NCBI GenBank assembly: GCA_944393585.1
Contig: CALYAR010000009.1
Coordinates: 1 to 33,913, forward strand
Source of the DNA: an uncultured Clostridia bacterium
GTDB taxonomy: Bacteria > Bacillota > Clostridia > CALYAR01
DNA length: 33,913 nucleotides
Direction: 5' to 3'
Within the stretch, counting starts at the first letter, position 1. Each line of letters starts with the position of its first letter. Positions 8,602-17,889 of this stretch are shown one piece after another. The position numbers and the translations under genes were made by a program. The notes under the pieces were generated by a model, which made no database searches, was not told the origin of the DNA, and saw nothing but the letters and a program-made list of their open reading frames with translations.

Positions 8602-9717
8602 GTGTACATTCGGTCAGTTAAGCTGCGGTCGTTTCGCAATTATGCGGAGTGTGAATTGGAACTGGGGCCGCATACCAATGTGTTTTATGGGGGGAATGCC
8701 CAAGGGAAGACCAATTTGCTGGAAGCAATGTATCTTTGCTCTCGGGCAAAGAGCTATCGTACCTCCTCTGCCGGCGATTTGGTTTTGCACGGGGAGGACT
8801 ATGGCGAGGTAGAGCTTCGTTTTTTTGCTGCAGGACGGGATCAGGTTTTCCGGATGGCAGTTGATAAAAAAGGAAAAAAGAAAATTTTTTTAAACGATGT
8901 TCCTGTGGGAAAAGTCAGCCGCCTGCTTGAGACGTGCAAAGTGATTCTGTTTTCGCCGGATGATTTGCTGATGGTAAAAAAAGGACCGGATCTTCGGCGG
9001 AAATTCATTGATAATAGTATCAGCCAGCTCAAACCCTCTTATCTATCCGACCTGGTCAGCTACTGCAGACTGGCGGAGCAGAAGAATAAGCTTCTCAAGC
9101 TAATTAAAGAAGGACGGTATGATGAGGCAACTCTGTCAGCTTGGAACTATAAGCTTGCAGAATATGCCGCGAAGATTACGGCTGTGCGCAGGCAGTTTGT
9201 GGATGAAATCAATCAAGTCAATGAACGGATACACTTTTCCATTTCCAGGCAGAAAATGTCTGTGCTTTACCGGCCCAATATACGCGAAAGTATGCAGATC
9301 GAAGAATATTCCAGGCAGAAACAGGTTATCTTCGACTATTTACAGGCCCATGCGCAGCAGGAAATGAAATTGGGGTTGTCGCTTTACGGAATTCATCGGG
9401 ATGATTTTGAGCTTCAGATCAATGATACGGATCTGCGGCAGTTTGGCTCCCAGGGACAGCAGAGAAGTGCCGTTTTGTCGCTCAAACTGGCACAATGCGA
9501 GCTGATCGAACAAAAGACGGGGGAGAGAGCTTTGATACTTCTGGACGATATTATGAGTGAACTGGATCAGGATCGAAGGGCATTTTTGCTTTCTTCCTTT
9601 GGAGAACAGCAGGTTGTGATTACTTGTACTGACCGAGAGGTTTATCCTTCCAATGGGGACGTCCATTATTACCATGTGGCAGGCGGTACCTGCCGTGAAA
9701 TTTTAGAAACAGATTAA
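8602..9717 (+). CDS. recF: DNA replication and repair protein RecF
   Basis: 371 aa, the family's usual length. It begins MYIRSVKLRSFRNYAE. Walker A is GGNAQGKT (30-37), the ABC-type signature is SQGQQRSAVLSLKLA (about 280-295), and Walker B is ALILLDDIMSELD (about 310-322). RecF is an SMC-like ABC ATPase that helps load RecA at gaps with RecO and RecR. The GTG start at 8602 is supported by GGAGAAG upstream. A strong intrinsic terminator follows 31 nt after the stop, ending the dnaN operon. Confidence 0.97.
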   Translation: MYIRSVKLRSFRNYAECELELGPHTNVFYGGNAQGKTNLLEAMYLCSRAKSYRTSSAGDLVLHGEDYGEVELRFFAAGRDQVFRMAVDKKGKKKIFLNDVPVGKVSRLLETCKVILFSPDDLLMVKKGPDLRRKFIDNSISQLKPSYLSDLVSYCRLAEQKNKLLKLIKEGRYDEATLSAWNYKLAEYAAKITAVRRQFVDEINQVNERIHFSISRQKMSVLYRPNIRESMQIEEYSRQKQVIFDYLQAHAQQEMKLGLSLYGIHRDDFELQINDTDLRQFGSQGQQRSAVLSLKLAQCELIEQKTGERALILLDDIMSELDQDRRAFLLSSFGEQQVVITCTDREVYPSNGDVHYYHVAGGTCREILETD

Positions 9718-9748
9718 AAAAAGTATTCATTTTTCAACAGAAATTTGG

Positions 9749-9795
9749 GCAGAAAGAATTTTATAGATTTGTAAAATTCTTTCTGCTTTTTTTTC
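9749..9795 (+). terminator. Rho-independent terminator after recF
   Basis: Perfect 15-bp stem: GCAGAAAGAATTTTA (9749-9763) pairs with 9772-9786 across an 8-nt loop and is followed by eight T (9787-9794). Confidence 0.95.
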
Positions 9796-9941
9796 AGGTA
9801 AATAGACCGTTGTAAAATAAATGTTACAAAATAATGAAATGAGTTTTCACGAATTTTATAAATTTCTGTTTTTTTTCTCCTTTTTTAACCTTTTTTTCTG
9901 ATTGAATCTTCAGAAAGTTGCGTATAAATTATTAAAAAAGT

Positions 9942-9970
9942 TTGACAAAATAAATAAAATAGTATAGAAT
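9942..9970 (+). promoter_or_regulatory. Promoter of the YabE-like gene
   Basis: TTGACA (9942-9947), 17-bp spacer, TAGAAT (9965-9970), in A/T-rich surroundings. The expected transcript start near 9977 leaves a leader of about 138 nt before the ATG at 10115. Confidence 0.85.
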
Positions 9971-9976
9971 ATATTA

Positions 9977-10114
9977 AAACTTGTTACAGATCAATGAAAC
10001 AGTTGCTTCAAAGATCTCAAAAATCAATGCCGTACGGGCAAATACAAGGGCGGCCGAATATAGAAGAAATTTCATTTATGATTGGATGAACGGCCGCATG
10101 TATGAGGAGGAAAT
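9977..10114 (+). promoter_or_regulatory. Structured 5' leader of the YabE-like gene
   Basis: The leader contains a GCGGCCG (10050-10056) / CGGCCGC (10091-10097) stem enclosing a 34-nt A/U-rich loop, and a small TGCC/GGCA hairpin at 10028-10040. The stem ends 6 nt before the AGGAGG ribosome site (10104-10109). I do not recognise a known riboswitch. Leaders of cell-wall hydrolase genes in Firmicutes often carry the ydaO c-di-AMP motif, but its conserved blocks are not visible here. Confidence 0.5.
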
Positions 10115-11155
10115 ATGTTAAACATTGATTTTTTGAAGAAGTTTCAAAAGGTGTTAGTAAAAAGAATATTACCCTGTTTCTGCGTTGTGGCGCTTTGTTC
10201 CAGCAATGTGCTGTTTGCAGTACATGCGAAAGAGAGAAATATTACAGTGACCGACGGAAGCCTTGTTTATGAGGCGGAAGTAGAAAATCAAACTGTCTCT
10301 GAGCTTTTGGAAAGTTTATCCATTACACTGGGAGAAAATGATCAGCTCAATGTAGATTTGAACACAAATTGCGGTGAAGTTACCGATATCGTTATCGACC
10401 GTGCAACGCATGCGTATGTTGTGGTTGATGGGGACGCAAAAGCTTATTATACCCAGGGGAATACGGTAGCGGAGTTTTTGGCTGAGCAGAATATTACGCT
10501 CAATGAGCTTGATACTGTGACTCCGTCATTGGATTCGGTTGTTTACAACGGACTCATTGTCCGCATTACCCGCTATGCAGTAACGGAAGAGATTGTGACC
10601 GAGGAAATCCCGTTTGAAACACAAACCCGGGAAAACAGTGAATTGCTGAAGGGAAAAACCCAGACAGCAGTAGAAGGTGAAAACGGAACCAAAGAGTATG
10701 TGTATCAGGTAACGTATGAAAATGGAGTAGAAGTATCGCGCGTCTTGGTAGAAGAACGCATTGCTAAGGAACCGGTGACGCAAATTGAGGAAATCGGTAC
10801 AAAGGAACCTGCTCCCAAAAAGAATTTAAAGGTATCGTCTGTAAGTGCCAGTCTGAATTATACAGATGTATTCCAGGTGAAAGCAACAGCATACGATCCT
10901 TCGGCAGGAACCCGCACGGCAACCGGACAGAAAGTACAGGTTGGAATTATTGCAGTGGATCCGGACATTATCCCGCTGGGAACAAAATTGTATGTGGAAT
11001 CAGCAGATGGAGGAAAATCCTGGGTATATGGCTATTGTGTCGCGGGTGACACTGGCGGAGCAATTCAGGACTACAAAATCGATTTGTTTTTCAATACGCA
11101 TCAGGAAGCCATGAATTTTGGAGTCCGGCAGGCAAATGTTTATATTTTAGAGTAG
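10115..11155 (+). CDS. yabE: YabE-like secreted protein: DUF348, G5 and 3D domains
   Basis: 346 aa. A signal sequence or anchor (about 17-39, ILPCFCVVALCSSNVLFAVHA) is followed by DUF348 repeats (about 42-140), a G5 domain (about 149-228) and a C-terminal 3D domain (about 255-346). The three Asp residues that name the 3D domain are seen in AVDPD, AGDTGG and KIDLF. The 3D fold is related to MltA-type murein hydrolases and expansins, and G5/DUF348 modules bind the cell wall. The protein is therefore probably a peptidoglycan-remodelling enzyme of the YabE/RpfB-like group, without the Rpf lysozyme domain. AGGAGG lies 5 nt before the ATG. It has its own strong promoter and leader. Confidence 0.9.
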   Translation: MLNIDFLKKFQKVLVKRILPCFCVVALCSSNVLFAVHAKERNITVTDGSLVYEAEVENQTVSELLESLSITLGENDQLNVDLNTNCGEVTDIVIDRATHAYVVVDGDAKAYYTQGNTVAEFLAEQNITLNELDTVTPSLDSVVYNGLIVRITRYAVTEEIVTEEIPFETQTRENSELLKGKTQTAVEGENGTKEYVYQVTYENGVEVSRVLVEERIAKEPVTQIEEIGTKEPAPKKNLKVSSVSASLNYTDVFQVKATAYDPSAGTRTATGQKVQVGIIAVDPDIIPLGTKLYVESADGGKSWVYGYCVAGDTGGAIQDYKIDLFFNTHQEAMNFGVRQANVYILE

Positions 11156-11204
11156 CCTGAGCTGAGAAAATCCTGCGTCATACCATAGATATAGAAAAAT
11201 GTTG

Positions 11205-11236
11205 CAAGTTATCCACAATATTTAGTGGATAACTTG
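11205..11236. repeat. 12-bp perfect inverted repeat built from two facing DnaA boxes
   Basis: CAAGTTATCCAC (11205-11216) and its exact complement (11225-11236) flank an 8-nt A/T loop. The left arm contains a perfect DnaA box TTATCCACA (11209-11217); the right arm contains AGTGGATAA (11224-11232), one mismatch. A third weak match (GGGATAACT) follows near 11248. It lies 50 bp after the YabE-like stop. It could act as a terminator, although the following TCTTATAT is a poor U-tract, or as a DnaA-binding site outside oriC. Confidence 0.75.
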
Positions 11237-11322
11237 TCTTATATCTGGGATAACTCGAAATTTAACGGTTCTTTTGGAATATTGTTGACAAATGAAACTA
11301 GCGGAAAGAAAGAGGAAATGGT

Positions 11323-12549
11323 ATGAAGAAAAAAATTGCAGTATCGTTTTGTATTCTAATTCTAGCCATTGGAGTATGGATGTTCTTTCAAATGGATCCA
11401 GAAACAGAAGAGACAGCAGACTATTATTATGCGCAGGTTTACATAGATGCAGATCCCTTCAAACAGGGATCAGACATAATGTTTCTTCAAAAAGACGGAC
11501 AGCTCTATATTTCCTTTCAGGATGCACAAGAATTGTTTTCTGTGCAAATTTTAAATCAAAATGCAGGGAGTATTAAGGTTTCCTCAGACGGAGGGAATTT
11601 TTTGCTTACTTCGGAGAAGGGATTTGAAATTTTAAAGCGAGAAGGCATATCCTATCTCCCTTTCCGCAAAACAGCTGAAAAATTGGACTATGCCGTACTA
11701 TGGGATCATGGGTTTTTGAATTTGATTTCCGATCCGCTGGCATCGGATTTTTCATTCGGCGGAATTCAATATGGCAGCAGTGAAGCAGCATTGCTTGACT
11801 ATTTTGGACAGCCCGATCGAAAGGATTTGTTCAGCAATGGAACGGTCCGTTATTTGTATGCGCTCAATTCAGAAGATTTTTTCATGGCAGATATTCAAAA
11901 CGGTATTGTCTGTGCTCTTTATTCCAATGCAAAAGGATGGACTCATTCCAAGCTTGCTTATGGAATGTCAAGAAGTGAAGTGGAGGAAATTTTAAAGGAC
12001 AGCTATTTCGTCGATATTTCCGATGTCAGCCAAAATGAAATTGGAATCGGAAAGGTATATTTGATGTTTGATCAAATTGATGGAGAGCGTTTCCATGCAG
12101 TTTGTGTCGGAGAACCTATGATGATGGAAGAAATTGATATGAATCAGGACGGGGCTTTGCTCGAGACAGAAATGTTGGATATTCTCAATGCGGAACGGAT
12201 AATTCATGGCTGTTCCCCTCTTTTGCCGGATGAAGTGACAGCTGAATGTGCAAAAGCGCATAGTATCGATATGAGTGAGCGGGATTACTTTGACCACACG
12301 AATCCGGAAGGAGAAGACATCGGTGACCGGATGAAAAAAATGGGGATTTCTTATTCTATCGCTGGGGAAAACATTGCTGCCGGTTATCAAAATATTATAT
12401 TTGCCCATAATCAGCTGCTCAATTCTTCGGAACATAGAGCTAATCTATTTGAGGATTTCCAATATGCTGGAATCGGCATTGCAGAAAATGAAAATTCCAA
12501 ATATCAGTATTATTACACCCAAAATTTTTATACAATGCAGATGGGATAA
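11323..12549 (+). CDS. Secreted CAP-domain (SCP-like) protein with an EF-hand-like loop
   Basis: 408 aa. An N-terminal signal anchor (about 4-24) is followed by a copper-amine-oxidase-N-like beta region (about 35-130), a CAP-associated domain (about 145-260: FGGIQYGSSEAALLDYFGQP, then YGMSRSEVEEIL), and a C-terminal CAP domain (about 285-405) with LNAERI, HSIDMSERDYFDHTNPEG, AGENIAAGY and SSEHRANLF. This is a common layout for clostridial extracellular CAP proteins, whose biochemical role is mostly unknown. At residues 272-283, just before the CAP domain, DMNQDGALLETE fits a 12-residue EF-hand calcium loop. The ATG has GAGG 7 nt upstream; an earlier overlapping ATG is out of frame and stops at once. 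Confidence 0.85.
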   Translation: MKKKIAVSFCILILAIGVWMFFQMDPETEETADYYYAQVYIDADPFKQGSDIMFLQKDGQLYISFQDAQELFSVQILNQNAGSIKVSSDGGNFLLTSEKGFEILKREGISYLPFRKTAEKLDYAVLWDHGFLNLISDPLASDFSFGGIQYGSSEAALLDYFGQPDRKDLFSNGTVRYLYALNSEDFFMADIQNGIVCALYSNAKGWTHSKLAYGMSRSEVEEILKDSYFVDISDVSQNEIGIGKVYLMFDQIDGERFHAVCVGEPMMMEEIDMNQDGALLETEMLDILNAERIIHGCSPLLPDEVTAECAKAHSIDMSERDYFDHTNPEGEDIGDRMKKMGISYSIAGENIAAGYQNIIFAHNQLLNSSEHRANLFEDFQYAGIGIAENENSKYQYYYTQNFYTMQMG

Positions 12550-12657
12550 GATTGTAGAAAACACTTGATTAAATTTGATTTTCCATGTAGAATAAAATTA
12601 TATCAAAAATTAATCCATACAGCACATAAGAAGCAGCTAAATTTAGGAGGAATTTAC

Positions 12658-13293
12658 TTGGATAATGAACAGACGAAAGTAGCAAATGAAAAAGCTGGCT
12701 CCATAGTAAAGCGTTATATCAAAGACGGAATGAAGCTTGTAGGGAATTATTTGATGGCGGTAGCGGCTCAGATAATTCTGTTTTTGATTGCATTCCTTTC
12801 GTTTATAGACAATCAGGTGCTGATGATAATTTATTGTTCCATTTTTATCATAGTTGTTTTTGGGTTTGTTTATACAGCTGCTGCTAGAATTGCGAAACGT
12901 GATTTAAAGCCCTATTACAATGTGAGCCATTTTCCGTCCAGAGGCTTTCTGATTGGATTAATTCCGGCTGCTTTGACAACAATATTAATTATTCTCTGGC
13001 AGCTTGTCTATATTCCCAGCTTTTTGGATATGGCCAAGTACGGCGGCATTCCCAACTACCTCTATATGGCGGATCAATTTGTATTTGTAATTTATACGTT
13101 TCCTTTCAATGCTTTTATGCAGATTGACGGCAATCACATAACCTGGTATTCGTATATTATGATTTATCTGATCCCTTACCTTGCCAGCGGATTGGGGTAT
13201 TGGGCAGGGAACCGGAATTTCTCATTTTATGACAAATACATTTTCCGACTGATTTTCAAAGTAAAAAAAGATGAGAAAAAACAGACAAAATAG
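12658..13293 (+). CDS. Small multi-pass membrane protein of unknown function
   Basis: 211 aa from a TTG start. AGGAGG at 12645-12650 leaves 7 nt to this TTG and nothing comparable precedes other starts; an upstream in-frame TTG at 12565 has no ribosome site. About four membrane segments are visible, near residues 30-50, 54-76, 97-119 and 165-186. A basic Lys-rich tail ends the protein and an acidic/Lys N-terminus precedes the first segment. I recognise no family motif. It lies 108 nt after the CAP-protein gene on the same strand and may share its transcript. Confidence 0.7.
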   Translation: MDNEQTKVANEKAGSIVKRYIKDGMKLVGNYLMAVAAQIILFLIAFLSFIDNQVLMIIYCSIFIIVVFGFVYTAAARIAKRDLKPYYNVSHFPSRGFLIGLIPAALTTILIILWQLVYIPSFLDMAKYGGIPNYLYMADQFVFVIYTFPFNAFMQIDGNHITWYSYIMIYLIPYLASGLGYWAGNRNFSFYDKYIFRLIFKVKKDEKKQTK

Positions 13294-13315
13294 CTGTAAG
13301 AAAAAGTGAGTTCAC

Positions 13316-13383
13316 AAAAGCGGTACCAGATTTTTTTGCAGGAGTTGCAGAGCAAATCCCTAAAATTGAGGTTCCGCTTTTTT
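13316..13383 (+). terminator. Probable terminator with long loop, overlapping an alternative hairpin
   Basis: AAAAGCGGTACC (13316-13327) pairs with GGTTCCGCTTTT (13370-13381) with one mismatch, and a run of six T ends at 13383. The loop is 42 nt, long for a classical terminator. Bases 13324-13331 (TACCAGAT) also pair perfectly with 13384-13391, which would break the first hairpin. Confidence 0.45.
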
Positions 13384-13395
13384 ATCTGGTAGAAT
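13366..13395 (+). promoter_or_regulatory. Possible promoter of the aminoglycoside kinase gene
   Basis: TTGAGG (13366-13371) and TAGAAT (13390-13395) are separated by 18 bp, ending 21 bp before the ATG. The element overlaps the descending arm of the terminator-like hairpin. Confidence 0.4.
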
Positions 13396-13416
13396 CATGA
13401 TTGGGGTTGGAAGCTT

Positions 13417-14184
13417 ATGTATTTTCCGGATGAAATCAAATGGAAGATTGGGCAGGAGGCTTATCAGGTTGATCAAGTTGGTATGTCTCAAGCAAAAATA
13501 TTCTGTTTTGAGCACATGGTTTTGAAAGTAGATGCACAATTAGAACGCGAGTACCGCATGATGAATTGGCTTTCAGGCCGGCTCCCCGTCCCCCAAATTA
13601 TATATTTTACGCGGGAAAACGGATTGGATTATCTGCTCATGAGCAGAATAGAAGGAAATATGGCTTGCTCGGAAGAAATGCTGGAAGATCCGAATCAGTT
13701 GGTGCGGTTATTGGCAGATGGCCTGAAAATGCTGTGGAAGGTCGATCCAATGAATTGTCCCTATTGCAATTCTTTGGAATATCGCTTGCAGCAGGCACAG
13801 GAACGTGTGGAACGGGGACTTTGCGATGTGGAAAATGCAGAACCGGGTACGTTTGGAAAAGACGGGTTTCATAGTCCGAAAGAGCTTTTAAAGTGGCTGC
13901 AGGATAACCGGCCGGAGGAAGAGCTGGTTTTTTCCCATGGGGATTTTTGCCTTCCCAATATTTTTTATCAAAATAACCGGCTTAAAGGATTTATCGATTT
14001 GGGAAACAGCGGCATAGCCGATCGTTATCAGGATATTGCCCTATGCTATCGAAGCTTGATTGACGATATTTACGGAGGAAAAACGTTTCAGGATTTTGAT
14101 GCAAAAATGCTGTTTGACGAACTTTCAATCGTTCCCGACTGGGAAAAAATTCGATATTATATTTTACTCGATGAATTATTTTAA
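13417..14184 (+). CDS. APH(3')-family aminoglycoside O-phosphotransferase
   Basis: 255 aa; known APH(3') enzymes are about 260-270. It aligns by eye with APH(3')-III along its whole length. Visible matches are VGMSQAK near the nucleotide-binding loop, EREYRMMNWLSGRLPVP, the catalytic segment FSHGDFCLPNIF with Asp176, the metal-binding segment FIDLGNSGIADRYQDIAL (about 190-207), and the C-terminus PDWEKIRYYILLDELF. In APH(3')-IIIa the terminal Phe carboxylate contacts the drug, and this end is intact here. The expected activity is ATP-dependent phosphorylation of the 3'-OH of kanamycin-type drugs. It is followed after 37 nt by a serine hydrolase. No transposase or repeat flanks it, so it looks resident, not freshly mobile. 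Confidence 0.88.
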   Translation: MYFPDEIKWKIGQEAYQVDQVGMSQAKIFCFEHMVLKVDAQLEREYRMMNWLSGRLPVPQIIYFTRENGLDYLLMSRIEGNMACSEEMLEDPNQLVRLLADGLKMLWKVDPMNCPYCNSLEYRLQQAQERVERGLCDVENAEPGTFGKDGFHSPKELLKWLQDNRPEEELVFSHGDFCLPNIFYQNNRLKGFIDLGNSGIADRYQDIALCYRSLIDDIYGGKTFQDFDAKMLFDELSIVPDWEKIRYYILLDELF

Positions 14185-14221
14185 TTTTGTATAAAATCAA
14201 AAAATTTGATAGGAGAAGGCA

Positions 14222-15148
14222 ATGAAAACACAAGAACTGCTTGCAAAATTAGTCTCCAGCTATGCGAAAAATAAACCTCATCTGAAATGTTCCATTGGGA
14301 TCATCTCTCGGGAAAAAGTGGAAAGATTTCAGTTTGGATCAGATGGAATGGAAATACCGCTTACCGATGAATCCTATGAAATCGGTTCGGTTACCAAAAC
14401 AATAACGGCGTCTTTTTATGCCGATGCTATAAAAAAGAATGATATTTCGTTAAACGAGAGAGTTTTTCATTCCGTTACAGTGAAAGATTTATTAACGCAT
14501 ACCTCTGGTATTGGCGAACTGCCCGAAAAATTAAGTACGGACAAAAATCCATTTTTCTCCTATACGGAGCAGGATATTTTGGAATATATCAAATTAAAGA
14601 AATTTGACGGACAACCCGGCTGGGAATATTCGAATCTCGGATATGCAGTTTTAGGGTTGTACCTGGAAAAGGTGTACCACAAAAAATATGCTGATTTAAT
14701 TTCTGATTTTATTGATCATGAGCTTCATTTAAAACAAACAGTATGGATCAGTTCTTCCATCCCGCTGACCGGTTATAACTATCAAGGAAAACCGTCAAAT
14801 TGGAGTTGGAGCAAAAATAATGTTTTCCTTCCAGCCGGCGGATTGGCCTCAACGTTAAACGACATGCTCTGTTATTTGGCATTGCAGATAAACTCCGGCC
14901 GTTACGATATTTGCCACAGCGTTCATGCACAAACGGATCAACCGTTTGATATGGGGCTGGCATGGATGATTGAAAAAAATTCAGAAATTGTTTTTAGTAT
15001 GGGATTAACAGAAGGTTTTAGTTCATTTTTGGGTTATCATCGGGCCAAAAAAGCTGGAATCGTAATATTATCCAATTATTTTGGTCCGGGATATGGCAAT
15101 CCCAATACTCCGAATGGAATTGGCCGTGCTTATCTCAATCAAGTGTAG
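14222..15148 (+). CDS. Class C beta-lactamase-like serine hydrolase (cytoplasmic)
   Basis: 308 aa of the serine-hydrolase/beta-lactamase-related family (AmpC/EstB fold). The nucleophile motif S-x-x-K is SVTK at residues 56-59 (EIGSVTKTI), the second motif Y-S-N is at 136-138 (WEYSNLGYAVLG), and DLLTHTSGIGELP lies between them, as is typical. The third KTG-like position is probably within GLTEGFSSFLGY near residue 265. There is no signal peptide, so it should act in the cytoplasm, unlike penicillin-binding proteins. Family members include esterases, D-amino-acid peptidases and beta-lactamases; the substrate is unknown. GGAGAAGGCA precedes the ATG. It probably shares a transcript with the APH gene and is closed by a terminator. 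Confidence 0.82.
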   Translation: MKTQELLAKLVSSYAKNKPHLKCSIGIISREKVERFQFGSDGMEIPLTDESYEIGSVTKTITASFYADAIKKNDISLNERVFHSVTVKDLLTHTSGIGELPEKLSTDKNPFFSYTEQDILEYIKLKKFDGQPGWEYSNLGYAVLGLYLEKVYHKKYADLISDFIDHELHLKQTVWISSSIPLTGYNYQGKPSNWSWSKNNVFLPAGGLASTLNDMLCYLALQINSGRYDICHSVHAQTDQPFDMGLAWMIEKNSEIVFSMGLTEGFSSFLGYHRAKKAGIVILSNYFGPGYGNPNTPNGIGRAYLNQV

Positions 15149-15172
15149 ATTTATGGAACAAGTTCAATATCC

Positions 15173-15214
15173 GGGTGAAAGCGCAGATGCTTTCATCCTT
15201 TCTTTTTATTTTTA
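15173..15214 (+). terminator. Rho-independent terminator after the serine hydrolase
   Basis: GGGTGAAAGC (15173-15182) pairs with GCTTTCATCC (15189-15198), with one G-U pair and a 6-nt loop, followed by a T-rich tail TTTCTTTTTATTTTT. Confidence 0.88.
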
Positions 15215-15372
15215 ACTTTTCCCAAACAAAAATAAATGTATCATTTTTAGTCAAAACAACATGGTTTTTTATCGAAAATTGGAAAGAATTTAAGAAAAGA
15301 AACATCCATTGATTTTAGGTGATGTAAAATCCAGTAATTTCCTTAATTTTAAAAAATAATCCCCTTTTTGCC

Positions 15373-15401
15373 TTGAAAAAATATCGGAAAAATGCTATAA
15401 T
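15373..15401 (+). promoter_or_regulatory. Promoter of the remB-gyrB(-gyrA) operon
   Basis: TTGAAA (15373-15378), 17-bp spacer, TATAAT (15396-15401). The resulting leader of about 250 nt carries two short inverted repeats, GTTCG/CGAAC at 15522-15536 and TTTTGAG/CTCAAAA at 15552-15576. I see no gene and no known RNA family in it. The rest of 15215-15372 is A/T-rich and empty. Confidence 0.85.
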
Positions 15402-15656
15402 ATAGGTAGTAATTCAGAAAAACAAATGAGATATCAAAGGCGGAAATCAATCGGGTTTATCTTCCGAAAAGAACATTTTGTCTGGTATTAGGATAATACT
15501 TTTATAAGATAAAAATGATACGTTCGAAATGCGAACGGATGGAATGTCCCCTTTTGAGTTTTATGAAATCTCAAAAAGAAAACAGTCAATTTCAGCACAA
15601 ATCCCTGACGGGACAAGCAGAATTTTTTGATTTTGATAATGATAGGATGATGATAA

Positions 15657-17850
<2,194 letters not shown>

Positions 17851-17889
17851 TATCGAATTGAGAGAGCATGGAGAGGAATTTGGATTTAT

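Noticed and set aside
9977-10114. ydaO (c-di-AMP) riboswitch ahead of the YabE-like gene
   Set aside because: Expected from gene context, but the conserved sequence blocks of the class were not found.
12565-12657. Earlier TTG start for the small membrane protein
   Set aside because: No Shine-Dalgarno there; AGGAGG at ideal distance marks the TTG at 12658.
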